This document shows positions 39,301-46,278 of a stretch of 64,000 bases of DNA, one piece after another (within the stretch, counting starts at the first letter, position 1; every line of letters begins with the position of its first letter). Position numbers and translations under genes: made by a program. Below the pieces are notes generated by a model, which was not told the DNA's origin, searched no databases, and was given only the letters and a program-made list of their open reading frames with translations. Source of the DNA: Mesorhizobium sangaii (lineage in GTDB: Bacteria; Pseudomonadota; Alphaproteobacteria; Rhizobiales; Rhizobiaceae); assembly GCF_014207355.1 (NCBI RefSeq), contig NZ_JACHEF010000003.1:595763-659762 (forward strand). Direction: 5' to 3'.

Positions 39301-39852
39301 GACGGGCACAATCGCCGCAACCGCCAGACCGATCAGTTCGGGACGGGCAAGAAACTGGTCGAGCGTGCGGATTCTCCAGATGCTCGGTCCGAAGAGGAGG
39401 TTGGCCAGACCGCCCGCACCGGCGAACCAGGCGAGCGAGACAAAGGCGACGACCCAGTAAATGGTGTTCGAGGCACGCCTGTTCAGGCTGTGCAGCAGCG
39501 TCTTGTAGTCCTTCTGGCGATCGTCGTTGGCCGGCGCAAATCCGGCGGGCTGGGCACCATTGCGTGTTTCGACGGGGCGTAACTCGGCAGGCTTGGGCGG
39601 GGGCGTGGGTTTCGCGGCCTCACTGCGCGCGGCCTGGCTCTGATTGACTGGTGGCGCCGGCTTATCGTTGCGTCCCTCGCGCGCCAGTTCGTCGGCAGCC
39701 TGCGATATCTGCGCTTCCAGATCTTCCATCGAAGCCGCGATGTCGAGGTCGCCGTCGCCGGCATCACTGCTGAGGTCTAGATCAAGCGCCTTTTCCAGCT
39801 CCCTGGCCACATCGTTGTCGAGAGTTCTCGTCGTCGTTGTTTTCTTTGCCAT
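33370..39852 (-). CDS. rgsE: giant coiled-coil polar growth protein (GPR/RgsE-like)
   Basis: A 2160-residue protein. An acidic/proline-rich N-terminus (about 1-115) is followed by two transmembrane helices (about 131-155 and 173-195), then an enormous helical rod, a Pro/Ala-rich linker (about 1925-2030) and a conserved C-terminal domain (LNSLSVDIARAIDHDASIE onward). The rod contains apolipoprotein-like units of 29 or 36 residues (about residues 540-1170) and a second repeat type rich in ARAxETADxLAARA (about 1290-1520). Size, layout and repeats match Agrobacterium GPR (Growth Pole Ring) and Sinorhizobium RgsE, which form a ring at the growing pole and are needed for unipolar growth. Identity is by architecture; symbol follows that family. 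Divergent from an Hpt gene. Confidence 0.85.
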   Translation of the reverse strand: MAKKTTTTRTLDNDVARELEKALDLDLSSDAGDGDLDIAASMEDLEAQISQAADELAREGRNDKPAPPVNQSQAARSEAAKPTPPPKPAELRPVETRNGAQPAGFAPANDDRQKDYKTLLHSLNRRASNTIYWVVAFVSLAWFAGAGGLANLLFGPSIWRIRTLDQFLARPELIGLAVAAIVPVILFWAFAAMIRRAQEMRIAAQSMTEVAFRLTEPENLAQDRVMMIGQAVRREVAAMGEGIERTLARAVELETLVHSEVNQIERSYSENESRIRSLVDGLGSEREAVVTHAERVRASITGAHETLKDEIGAASDIIRDSILNASTKLSMTITNSGDTLIDRINESSLSIFDSVEGRLDTITDKLSTSGEAFASLLDTRIAKLTDTTDGLTRSLTDLLDDRTTGMVSLLGGAARTLNSEFEASLNGIERTLAERGQALISEFQTRAEALDTGTQKLNAALEARARQINETLVERAREIAHTFAESKDTLSAMIDQGKTQIGADMADIVTSTSSMLEARASDFAGRMEAARHVVSRSFDSDIQRLADARAGIEEAVENHSRKLSESRDRMAEAMQADLAKFDEGRAGIDAAVTNQVQKLAEGRSLIARALEEDLRKVNESRAAIDASLGGHLERLEEGRNRLSAALNEDSGKLVQARTIIDEMVAGHVGKLAEGRSILSRALEADLGKLSDSRASIDGLVAGQVEKIAEGRAVLAKALENDISGIKSLIEAHSAKLADDRTQLSQSLDNDLSSIRGLIDSHSGRLVEDRSLLSQTLEADLAKLAESRSSIDGLVAGQVEKLAEGRDILKRALESDLNTIKGVIASQSERLAEDRGQLSRVLEADLQNVNSVIADHMNKLVQDRSTLSKALEDDLAKLAESRSSIDGLVAGQVEKLSEGRNILRRALEADLNAIQSTVADQSQKLVDDRAQFARALEADLESVNSLVNSHSERLAQDRSTLSKALEADLENVSGLVGSHAERLVGERSTLSKALEDDLAKLAESRSSIDGLVAGQVEKLSQGRDILRRALEADLNAITSTVADQSQKLVDDRAQFARALEADLQNVSGLVNSHSDRLVGERSALTKALEDDLAKLAESRSSIDGLVAGQVEKLAEGRDILKRALEADLQKLSASRSDIDDIIASHVGKLSEGRNMLARALEDDLGKLAETRQDVDRSLSGHIDQIAARSTDISAAIAADVEKIEQAFSRQTGVIEERAGTMERALSTGVDNVRAVLEKSAVFVAGALREKVLEVTSTLHEQAGAAFSDADRKIAERAEQTSAALLARAEDIARTFEEADRRLHTRAEDTSNALLARADDTSSSLLARAHETADQLAARASEIAGTFDVADQRIAARAQETADQLAARAQDTADHMATRAAEIAGAFDAADQKLVARAVETAQSLAARAGDILRNFEGADQRLGMRIGESAEALAARASDLGRIFDAADQQLVSRIAEGSEALSSRASEIGRIFDEADQRLVSRIASSSSTIGEHAETIVGAFADTEQRVAERARRTGQEMAVHAREIEQALTGADERLASSAAAAAARVEEQVSGVENRLAYTAETMGQRINEQVANAEAQLVSRANVIAETFTAVGQHIGQSTNDAAKTIGANTRELNTMLAARSAEMSKILDETARPLVERFAQGGSELQKSMEEVTERATEKLRSENAALVNALANRTAETLSAVEGARSSLSDSVADLIGRMTTSSSQLGQLIEQAAVNLGQVDERLSGSTQSFAATTEKAAQTFASSARLVDSNTTRLTELSSSTLREVASIATKFDEHSRLLASASDLLSSAQSNLEHTLERQSSLEDLAVGLVKKSEDLERVMRSFENLVGQTLQNAEGKTMESADKIRNAITDVVDSATKRFADATEEMRRTAGSIKSELDLTRAELKKGVIEMPEEAKESTSAIRRAVSEQINALKELSEIVAKSGRGGGDASEQRNLRPAPQAPAARPAEPPRRAPPAPQPELRTPQAPLGGTPLRGTLDLERPAEAAPRQRADAGARTPQGGWVRDLLTGASREEDARPATPAEAPRAAPAQRSPLHVVESLNSLSVDIARAIDHDASIELWNRYRRGERDVFTRRLYTLKGQQTFDEIRRKYQAEAEFRTAVDRYCDDFEKLLKDVSRNDRDNIMAQTYLTSDTGKVYTMLAHASGRLH
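36460..37560 (-). repeat. near-identical internal DNA repeats in the rgsE rod
   Basis: Copies of a block starting near 36547, 36829, 37198 and 37480 (each encoding SRSSIDGLVAGQVEKL) are highly similar at the DNA level, spaced 282, 369 and 282 bp. Between them are 87-bp units encoding 29-residue repeats. This is a likely site of in-frame expansion and contraction and a hazard for read assembly. Confidence 0.85.
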
Positions 39853-40124
39853 GCCTTCTACCCTGTACTAGCTGCCGCGGGCTTATAATTCTGTTTTTAT
39901 CGTACCCCGCGCAGGAGGCTGAAAATGGACCCCTCGTATCGTAATGACACAGGGGGGTAAAGAAAACATGCATTCCGCGAGATACGTAAAACTTTAAATA
40001 TAAGGTTAACGGAAGCGTGATATCGGCGCCGCTTTCGCAACATTTTTCCCCGCCACTCATTAACCCGTTGTCCACTGGAATCGCCTAGCGTTTTGGGGCG
40101 ACCGAAGAAACGGAGTTAGAGTTC
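39853..40124. promoter_or_regulatory. divergent promoter region rgsE / hpt
   Basis: A 272-bp AT-richer gap serving both genes. It contains TTAA-N8-TTAAC (also read as TAAA-N7-TTAAC) at 39996-40012, one base away from the CtrA consensus TTAA-N7-TTAAC, and another TTAAC at about 40060. A C-rich/AT-rich boundary sits at 39950-39965. Regulation by CtrA is plausible for a growth-pole gene but the match is imperfect. Confidence 0.35.
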
Positions 40125-40493
40125 ATGCGTGGCGAAAGCGGCATTGCCTTCTCAATGCCCGGGGGCGACGTATCCGGACCTAGGCGGTCACGGCCGGTCG
40201 ATTTGGCACACCTTGCCCGCCAGACCATGGGGGACCGCAGCCTCGAGCAAGAGGTGCTGGCACTGTTTGTACAACAGGCCCTGTCGGTGCGCGAGAAAAT
40301 AGTCGATGCCGACATCAAGGACCGGCTTCTGCTGGCGCATGGGCTGAAGGGTTCGGCCCGCGGTGTCGGTGCCTTTGCCATCGCCGATTGCGCCACCGAG
40401 ATCGAGCACCGGCCGGACGACAACCAGACGCTCGGGCGGCTTGGCTTACTGATCGACGAAGTGCGCGATTTCATCGCCGCCATCAGCCGCTGA
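40125..40493 (+). CDS. Hpt (histidine phosphotransfer) domain protein
   Basis: A 122-residue single-domain phosphotransfer protein. The phosphorylated histidine is H72 in LLLAHGLKGSARGVGAF, the standard HxLKGSA motif, on a four-helix-bundle scaffold. Such proteins relay phosphate between hybrid kinases and response regulators. It is not ChpT, which is a longer dimeric protein. Upstream is the divergent giant rgsE gene, and the hybrid kinase CckA is 14 kb away; a link to either is inference. The stop codon lies in a perfect 35-bp tandem duplication. Confidence 0.88.
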   Translation: MRGESGIAFSMPGGDVSGPRRSRPVDLAHLARQTMGDRSLEQEVLALFVQQALSVREKIVDADIKDRLLLAHGLKGSARGVGAFAIADCATEIEHRPDDNQTLGRLGLLIDEVRDFIAAISR

Positions 40494-40551
40494 ACCCTGT
40501 TTGCGGAAAAACGTCAATCAGCCGCTGAACCCTGTTTGCGGAAAAACGTCA
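40482..40551 (+). repeat. perfect 35-bp tandem duplication at the hpt stop codon
   Basis: The 35 bases 40482-40516, which include the last hpt codons and its TGA stop, are repeated exactly at 40517-40551. The second copy is noncoding. It indicates a recent slippage or recombination event. Confidence 0.95.
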
Positions 40552-40627
40552 AGGAGCGGCGCTTTCGCGCGCAGTTGACTTGTCAGCCGGAGTGATTATC
40601 TCGGCTGTGACTCCGTTCAGGTGACAA

Positions 40628-40948
40628 ATGACCAAACTGACTTTTATCGCCCATGACGGCACACAATTCGACATGGACGCCGAAAACGGCTCGACGGTCA
40701 TGGAGAACGCGATTCGCAACGCGGTGCCGGGGATCGAGGCGGAGTGCGGCGGCGCCTGCGCCTGCGCGACCTGCCACGTCTATGTCGACGAGGCATGGAC
40801 GGCGCAAGTCGGCGAGCCGGAAGCGATGGAAGAGGACATGCTGGACTTCGCCTATGACGTCCAGCCGAACTCGCGGCTGTCCTGCCAGATCAAGGTGCGC
40901 GACGCGCTAGACGGTCTGGTCGTGCGGGTGCCGGCCCGCCAGGGCTGA
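40628..40948 (+). CDS. [2Fe-2S] ferredoxin, adrenodoxin type
   Basis: A 106-residue electron carrier. Cluster ligands follow the C-x5-C-x2-C pattern in AECGGACACATCHVYV (about residues 38-53, with one extra Cys inside) plus the distal Cys in RLSCQIKV near residue 85. The fold and length match rhizobial ferredoxin VI/FdxB-like proteins that serve P450s, Fe-S assembly or hydroxylases. The ferredoxin reductase gene follows 84 bp downstream on the same strand, which makes an electron-transfer pair likely. The ribosome-binding site AGGTGAC precedes the ATG at 40628. Confidence 0.93.
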   Translation: MTKLTFIAHDGTQFDMDAENGSTVMENAIRNAVPGIEAECGGACACATCHVYVDEAWTAQVGEPEAMEEDMLDFAYDVQPNSRLSCQIKVRDALDGLVVRVPARQG

Positions 40949-41032
40949 GACACTGATTTTCGCCGGCTGCTGCTTGGCAGCGGCGGATTGCTCATGCAGT
41001 GTCACGCTGTTTTTCGCAGCGAGGCACACGGT

Positions 41033-42061
41033 ATGACCGACATCACCAAGACGGACGTTCTCATTGTCGGGGCAGGGCCGGTCGGCCTGTTTGCCGTGTT
41101 CGAGCTTGGTCTGTTCGACATGAAGTGCCACCTGATCGACATCCTCGACCGGCCGGGCGGCCAATGCGCGGAACTCTATCCGGAAAAGCCGATCTACGAC
41201 ATTCCAGGCTGGCCTTCGATCTCGGCGCAGGGACTGGTCGACAAACTGCTCGAGCAGATCGCGCCATTCAAGCCTGACTTCACCTACAACCGCATGGTTT
41301 CCAGCCTTGAAAAGCTGGAGGACGGCAGCTTTCGCGTCACCACCGACGAGAATGAGGTGTTCGAAGCCAAGGTGGTGGTGATTGCCGCCGGCGGCGGTTC
41401 CTTCCAGCCCAAGCGGCCGCCGATCCCGGGCATCGAACCCTATGAAGGCAAAAGCGTCTTCTATTCGGTACGCAGGATGGAAGATTTTCGCGGCCACGAC
41501 CTCGTTATTGTCGGCGGCGGCGATTCGGCGCTCGACTGGACGCTCAACCTGCAGCCGGTGGCCAAGAGCGTGACGCTGGTGCACCGCCGGCCCGAATTCC
41601 GCGCCGCACCCGACAGCGTCAACAAGATGTATGCCATGCAGGAGATGAAGCAACTGGATTTCCAGGTCGGGCAAGTGACCGGACTGACCGGCGCCGACGG
41701 CCAGCTCTCATCGGCTGTCATCAAGGGACCGGACGGCGATGTCGAAGTGCCTTGCACGCGCATGTTGCCGTTCTTCGGCCTCACCATGAAGCTCGGGCCG
41801 ATCGCGGAATGGGGGCTCAATCTTCACGAGAATCTCATTCCGGTCGATACCGAGAAGTTCCAGACATCGGTGCCCGGCATCTTCGCGGTCGGTGACATCA
41901 ACTGGTATCCCGGGAAGCTGAAGCTGATCCTGTCGGGCTTCCACGAGGTGGCGCTGATGGCGCAGGCAGCCAAGCGCATCATCAGCCCCGGTGAGCGCAT
42001 CGTGTTCCAGTACACGACCTCATCGACCAGCCTGCAGAAGAAGCTCGGCGTCGTCGACTGA
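41033..42061 (+). CDS. ferredoxin-NADP reductase, thioredoxin-reductase-like type
   Basis: A 342-residue flavoprotein that transfers electrons between NADPH and ferredoxin. FAD motif GAGPVGLFAVFELG at about residue 13; the family hallmark PGGQCAELYPEKPIYDIPG near residue 42; NADPH motif VIVGGGDSALDW around residue 155; GDINWYPGKLKLI near 285. There is no CxxC redox pair, which separates it from thioredoxin reductase. ATG at 41033 (MTDITKTD) is the natural start; an upstream in-frame ATG at 40988 seems spurious. It directly follows the ferredoxin gene. Confidence 0.92.
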   Translation: MTDITKTDVLIVGAGPVGLFAVFELGLFDMKCHLIDILDRPGGQCAELYPEKPIYDIPGWPSISAQGLVDKLLEQIAPFKPDFTYNRMVSSLEKLEDGSFRVTTDENEVFEAKVVVIAAGGGSFQPKRPPIPGIEPYEGKSVFYSVRRMEDFRGHDLVIVGGGDSALDWTLNLQPVAKSVTLVHRRPEFRAAPDSVNKMYAMQEMKQLDFQVGQVTGLTGADGQLSSAVIKGPDGDVEVPCTRMLPFFGLTMKLGPIAEWGLNLHENLIPVDTEKFQTSVPGIFAVGDINWYPGKLKLILSGFHEVALMAQAAKRIISPGERIVFQYTTSSTSLQKKLGVVD

Positions 42062-42079
42062 GCCGCTGGATCGGCTCAG
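42058..42079. terminator. hairpin at the 3' end of the ferredoxin reductase gene
   Basis: Perfect 8-base arms CTGAGCCG / CGGCTCAG spanning the TGA stop codon, followed by only three T. It lies in the 33-bp gap between convergent genes and is probably a weak terminator. Confidence 0.4.
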
Positions 42080-42094
42080 TTTCGCCGACCGCTT

Positions 42095-43573
42095 CTATTC
42101 CGCCATCACCGTCGCATGGTCGGCCTGGCCGCGAAGTGGCTTTTCCGGCATCAGGCCGAGCGTGATCAGCGCCAGCAGCAGCGTTGCAGCGGCGACAAGG
42201 AAGATCATCACGAAGGGCACCACTGAAATAACCTGTCCGACGGCAAGCGTGCCTTCACCGGCAAGCGGCAGGCCATAGCCAAGCGCCACAGCGCCGAGCA
42301 TGGCGACGCCGAGCGCGCTGCCCAGCGAGCGCAGGAAGGTCAGAACGCCGGTTGCGACGCCAAGGTGCGCACGATCGACGGCATTCTGAACCGATACGGT
42401 GGCGACGGGGAAGGTGGTCCCGCTGCCCAGGCCGATGCAGATCGTCAGGATCTCGACGACCAGCAGCGAGGCGTGCCCGGCAACCAGAGCAAGCAGCCCG
42501 AGACATAGGATGGAGAAGAACACGCCCACCATTGCGATCCGCTTGTAGTGGACGAAGCGCGGTATTGTTCGTCCGCTGAACGTGGCGCCGGCCACGGTGC
42601 CGAGCAGCAGGCCCAGCATCGCCAGACCCGACTCGCTGACCGAGAGACCGACGATCGACTGCAGATAGACAGGCAGATAGACCGCCAGACCTATGTTGGC
42701 GGCCTGCAAGAGGAACATCGACGAAGTGCCGGCGAGAACGATCGGGTTGCTTAGCACTTCAAGCGAGATGAGTGGTTCGGCCGCGCGCAGCAGCCGCAAG
42801 GCAAACGCCACCCAGAAAACCACCGAGACGGCCAGCAGCCCAAGAATTTCGCGCGACAGCCATGGATATTCGCTGCCGCCCCAGTTCAGCGCCAGCAGCA
42901 GCAATGCCGTGGCCACGACAAGCAGCAGCGCGCCGAGGGCGTCGATGCGATGCTGCTTTGCGGCGATAGGCAGCTTCTTGAGCGGGTTGTTGATGATCGC
43001 CATGGCCAGCAGGCCGAGGGGAATGTTGATCCAGAAAATCAGCGACCAGTGCAGATGTTCAGCGAAAGTGCCACCGAGCAGCGGACCGGCGATGCTGGCG
43101 ACCGCCCAGGTGCCGGAGATCCAGGCGGCGTAGCGCGCCCGCTCGCGTGGCGGAACAAGGTCGCCGATGACAGTCTGTGTCAAGGTGAACAGGCCTCCAC
43201 CACCAGCGCCCTGGATCGCCCGCCCGACAATCAGCACGAACATGTTGGGCGCCATGGCGCTGACCAGCGAACCCAGGAGAAAGATAAGGATCGCCGCATA
43301 AACGGTGGGCCGGCGGCCATAGACGTCGGAAATCTTACCGTAGAGCGGCGCCATGGCGGTCGCGGTCAAGAGGTAACCGGTGACGATCCACGGCAGGTAT
43401 TGCGCATGGCCGAGCGCATGCCCGATGGTCGGCATGGCAGGTGCCACGATGGTCTGATCGAGTGCCGCCAGCAGCATTGACAGGAGCACGCCGGCGATGA
43501 TGGCGTTCTTTTCGGTTTCGCTCAGTGGCGTGGCCGTTTCCACCATCGTCTGCTTGTCGACAGCCTGGTCCAT
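42095..43573 (-). CDS. DHA2-family MFS drug exporter (EmrB/QacA type)
   Basis: A 492-residue, 14-helix proton-coupled exporter. The motif LDQTIVAPAMPTIG at about residue 38 is the motif D1 of DHA1/DHA2 pumps; GKISDVYGRRP is motif A; the segment IQGAGGGGLFTLTQTVIGDLVPPRERARY is motif B/C-like. Substrates of such pumps range from drugs to siderophores; none can be named here. No TetR- or MarR-type regulator adjoins it and no membrane-fusion partner (EmrA) is present. It converges on the ferredoxin reductase gene. Confidence 0.9.
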   Translation of the reverse strand: MDQAVDKQTMVETATPLSETEKNAIIAGVLLSMLLAALDQTIVAPAMPTIGHALGHAQYLPWIVTGYLLTATAMAPLYGKISDVYGRRPTVYAAILIFLLGSLVSAMAPNMFVLIVGRAIQGAGGGGLFTLTQTVIGDLVPPRERARYAAWISGTWAVASIAGPLLGGTFAEHLHWSLIFWINIPLGLLAMAIINNPLKKLPIAAKQHRIDALGALLLVVATALLLLALNWGGSEYPWLSREILGLLAVSVVFWVAFALRLLRAAEPLISLEVLSNPIVLAGTSSMFLLQAANIGLAVYLPVYLQSIVGLSVSESGLAMLGLLLGTVAGATFSGRTIPRFVHYKRIAMVGVFFSILCLGLLALVAGHASLLVVEILTICIGLGSGTTFPVATVSVQNAVDRAHLGVATGVLTFLRSLGSALGVAMLGAVALGYGLPLAGEGTLAVGQVISVVPFVMIFLVAAATLLLALITLGLMPEKPLRGQADHATVMAE

Positions 43574-43783
43574 GATCGTTCGTCCGTAAGCTTGCGATTG
43601 ACCGGCACTGTCCGGCCGTCCCGGTTTGACCGTTTTGATCGCATTGGCATTTGAAGCCCGCGGCTGGCGAGCTTGCTATATGTCGTGCCGTAATAGGCCG
43701 ATTTCGACAGTCCCCCGAAAGTTTTTCAAGACTGGTACTACGCTTCGGTGGATTTGGCTTGCGCCGGCACCGCTGGTTTCGAG

Positions 43784-44425
43784 TCAGGCCGGCGGCAGCT
43801 GACCGTTCTCGATGCGTTCGATGCGATAGCGCAGCAGCCTCAGGATGCGGCTTTCGAAATTGACGCTTTCGACACGGTCGAACTGCAGCTGCGCCCGGTC
43901 ATGCCTGGCCAGAACGGCCGCGGTGATTTCGGCGGCCTTGGCCTTGGCGGCGTCGCAATTCTTTTGCGGGTAGGCGGCTTTCAGGTCCTCTTCGAGTTCG
44001 CGGCCATGGTTCTTGGCAATCTCGACATGGCGCTCTTCATGACGCCTGATGTCGGCGGCCAGCGTGTCCCAGAACAGCCTGACATCGGCATCGGCCTTGC
44101 GCGGGCGGCGCCATTCGGGAAGGATCACCTTCACCTTGACGGTCACCACCGCGTCGGCGATCCGGCAGGAGTTCGATGTCTTGGCGTAGCTGATGCGGGT
44201 GGTGAAGGCCATCTGCGTGGCGCCCGGGTGCCGCGTGCCCGTGCTTTTCACCTCCGGCCCGCGTTTGGAGAGTTGTGCCTCGATGTCGTCGAGGGTGCTG
44301 CCGCCAATGGCGAAATAGCTGTACGTCTTGACGAGATTGGCCGCACCGGCCGGGACGGCCGTGGCGGCAAGCAGCAGCACACAGAGCAGGGATGGTTTCA
44401 CGCCAAGCATGGATCGGTTCATCAT
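43784..44425 (-). CDS. DUF922 secreted Zn-dependent protease-like protein
   Basis: A 213-residue protein with a signal peptide (LLCVLLLAATAVPAGAA). The core IRRHEERHVEIAKNHG near residue 128 has an HExxH-type zinc motif (HEERH), typical of the DUF922 family, and CRIADAVVTVKVKVILPEWR precedes it as in other members. It is predicted to be periplasmic; substrate unknown. The ATG at 44423-44425 has a GAAGAGG site upstream; a longer open frame reaches 44578 but would run into folP's start region. It is divergent from folP. Confidence 0.82.
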   Translation of the reverse strand: MMNRSMLGVKPSLLCVLLLAATAVPAGAANLVKTYSYFAIGGSTLDDIEAQLSKRGPEVKSTGTRHPGATQMAFTTRISYAKTSNSCRIADAVVTVKVKVILPEWRRPRKADADVRLFWDTLAADIRRHEERHVEIAKNHGRELEEDLKAAYPQKNCDAAKAKAAEITAAVLARHDRAQLQFDRVESVNFESRILRLLRYRIERIENGQLPPA

Positions 44426-44539
44426 GTTGCCTCTTCGACCACCTTGCTTTACGGCCGTTGCCAGCGCAACGGATTTGATCCGCAGCGGATCACACATCGT
44501 TGATGACCTCTTGGTTGATGAGCCCATGGTTGCTGAGCA

Positions 44540-45391
44540 ATGACGGCTAGGCGATGGCAGTTGGCGCATGGACGCCATCTCGACCTTGGCGGCAAAGCCG
44601 TGGTCGTCGGCATCCTCAATGTCACCCCCGACAGCTTTTCCGACGGCGGACTGTTCGACGCCCCCGAAAAGGCGCTGGCCCAGGCGCGGCGCATGATGGG
44701 GGAAGGGGCACTGGTCGTCGATGTGGGAGGGGAATCAACTCGCCCGGGCGCCGCCGCGATATCGGCGAGCGACGAACAGGCCCGCATCCTGCCCGTGATC
44801 GAAGCGCTGGCGAGCGCCGGCGGGGTGCTGATATCGGTCGATACCTACCGCGCCGACACCGCCCGGCTCGCGGTCGCCGCCGGCGCACATATCGTCAACG
44901 ATGTCTGGGGGTTGCAGCGCGAGCCCGACATTGCCCGCGTCGCCGCCGACACCGGCGCCGGCCTTGTCATCATGCATACCGGGCGGGACCGCGAGAAGCT
45001 GCCGGACGTAATTGCCGATCAGTTGGCGTTCCTGCGAAAATCGCTGGAAATCGCCCGCCGGTATGGCATCGCCGACGACCATATCGTGCTCGATCCCGGA
45101 TTCGGCTTCGCCAAGGAGACGGCGGAGGAAAATCTCGATCTGATGGCGCGCTTTTCCGAGCTCAGTGCACTTGGCTTGCCGCTGATGGCCGGCACCTCGC
45201 GCAAGCGCTTCATCGGCACCGTCACCGGCCGCGACGCGGCTGGCAGGGGTGTCGGAACAGCGGCGACCAGCGTCATCCTGCGGCTCAAGGGCGCCGATCT
45301 GTTTCGCGTCCACGATGTCGCATTCAACGTGGACGCGTTGGCGCTCGCAGATGCTATGCTGGCGCGTCAAACCGACCGGGCGAGAAACTGA
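44540..45391 (+). CDS. folP: dihydropteroate synthase
   Basis: Condenses p-aminobenzoate with the pterin diphosphate to make dihydropteroate; the target of sulfonamides. The 283-residue TIM barrel shows ILNVTPDSFSDGG (pterin loop 1) near residue 30, GGESTRPGA (loop 2) near residue 64, DTYRADTA, and the C-terminal GTSRKRFIG with the conserved Lys/Arg near residue 220. First gene of folP-folB-folK, followed by folB after three bases. The ATG start at 44540 has alternatives upstream that lack support. Confidence 0.95.
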   Translation: MTARRWQLAHGRHLDLGGKAVVVGILNVTPDSFSDGGLFDAPEKALAQARRMMGEGALVVDVGGESTRPGAAAISASDEQARILPVIEALASAGGVLISVDTYRADTARLAVAAGAHIVNDVWGLQREPDIARVAADTGAGLVIMHTGRDREKLPDVIADQLAFLRKSLEIARRYGIADDHIVLDPGFGFAKETAEENLDLMARFSELSALGLPLMAGTSRKRFIGTVTGRDAAGRGVGTAATSVILRLKGADLFRVHDVAFNVDALALADAMLARQTDRARN

Positions 45392-45394
45392 GTT

Positions 45395-45754
45395 ATGTAT
45401 GTCATCCGCATGAAAAATTGCGCGTTCTTTGCCCGGCACGGCGTGCTGGACGAGGAGGAAAGGCTTGGCCAGCGCTTCTATGTCGATGCCGCTCTCACCG
45501 TCGATCCCGGCCGGGCGCTTGTCGAGGATTCCATCGAGGACACGGTCAACTACGGTATCGCTTTCACGGAGATCGAAAAGATCATCACTGGGCAGCGCCG
45601 CTTTCTGATCGAATCCCTGGCACTCGAGGTGGCCCGTGCGCTGACGGCGCGTTTTCCGCAGATCAAAAAAGCCGAGATCACGGTGCGCAAGCCAAACGCC
45701 CCGGTCCCCGGTGTGCTCGATTACGTCGAGGTGACCGTTGTCTGGCCCGAATAG
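45395..45754 (+). CDS. folB: dihydroneopterin aldolase
   Basis: Cleaves 7,8-dihydroneopterin to hydroxymethyl-dihydropterin and glycolaldehyde. The 119-residue protein shows FARHGVLDEEERLGQRFYVD (residues 9-28), the VNYGIAFTEIEKII segment and the acid RFLIESLALEVARAL with the catalytic Glu, then KPNAPVPG. Family length. It sits between folP and folK with tight spacing; folK starts inside its last codons. Confidence 0.95.
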   Translation: MYVIRMKNCAFFARHGVLDEEERLGQRFYVDAALTVDPGRALVEDSIEDTVNYGIAFTEIEKIITGQRRFLIESLALEVARALTARFPQIKKAEITVRKPNAPVPGVLDYVEVTVVWPE

Positions 45755-46250
45755 CACGGTCTATCTCAGCCTTGGCGGCAATCTTGGCGACCCGGCGAAA
45801 TCGATGGGTGCGGCTTTGCGCATGCTGGATGCCGACGCAGATACCCGCGTCACTGGCGTCTCCTCTCTCTATCGCACACCACCCTGGGGCAAGCTCGATC
45901 AGCCGGATTTTCTCAATGCGGCTGCCGAGATTTCCACCGGACTGGCGCCGCGCGCCTTGCTCGACCTCTGTCTCGATGCCGAACGCCGGCTGAAGCGGGT
46001 GCGCGAGGAGCGCTGGGGGCCGCGGCTGATCGACATCGACATTCTGGTGTTCGGCGACCGCGTCATTCACCAGACCGGACTGGAAGTGCCGCATCCGCGC
46101 ATGCTGGAGCGCGCCTTCGTGCTGGCGCCGCTGGCGGAGATCGCGCCGGGCCTGGTTGTCGGTGGCCGCAGCGTCGCGGACCGGCTGGTCGCGGTCGACA
46201 CTTCCGGTATCGAGCGATTGCCGTCCGGCCGGGACTGGTGGCTGGTCTGA
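45738..46250 (+). CDS. folK: 2-amino-4-hydroxy-6-hydroxymethyldihydropteridine pyrophosphokinase
   Basis: Transfers pyrophosphate from ATP to hydroxymethyl-dihydropterin, the substrate of FolP. Motifs in order: YLSLGGNLGDP, the conserved SSLYRTPPWG, QPDFLNAAAEI, ERWGPRLIDIDILVFG and LEVPHPRMLERAFVLAPLAEIAP. The likely start is the TTG at 45738, overlapping folB by 17 bases; no ATG lies near the N-terminus of the fold. Third and last folate gene of this cluster. Confidence 0.93.
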   Translation: MSGPNSTVYLSLGGNLGDPAKSMGAALRMLDADADTRVTGVSSLYRTPPWGKLDQPDFLNAAAEISTGLAPRALLDLCLDAERRLKRVREERWGPRLIDIDILVFGDRVIHQTGLEVPHPRMLERAFVLAPLAEIAPGLVVGGRSVADRLVAVDTSGIERLPSGRDWWLV

Positions 46251-46278
46251 CGCCTGAGCGGGGCGGCAGCAGGACCCT

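Noticed and set aside
37570..39582. 670-codon open frame antisense to the giant coiled-coil gene
   Set aside because: The repeats of the real gene create long open complementary frames; no independent motifs. The same holds for 33373-35196 and 36313-37341.
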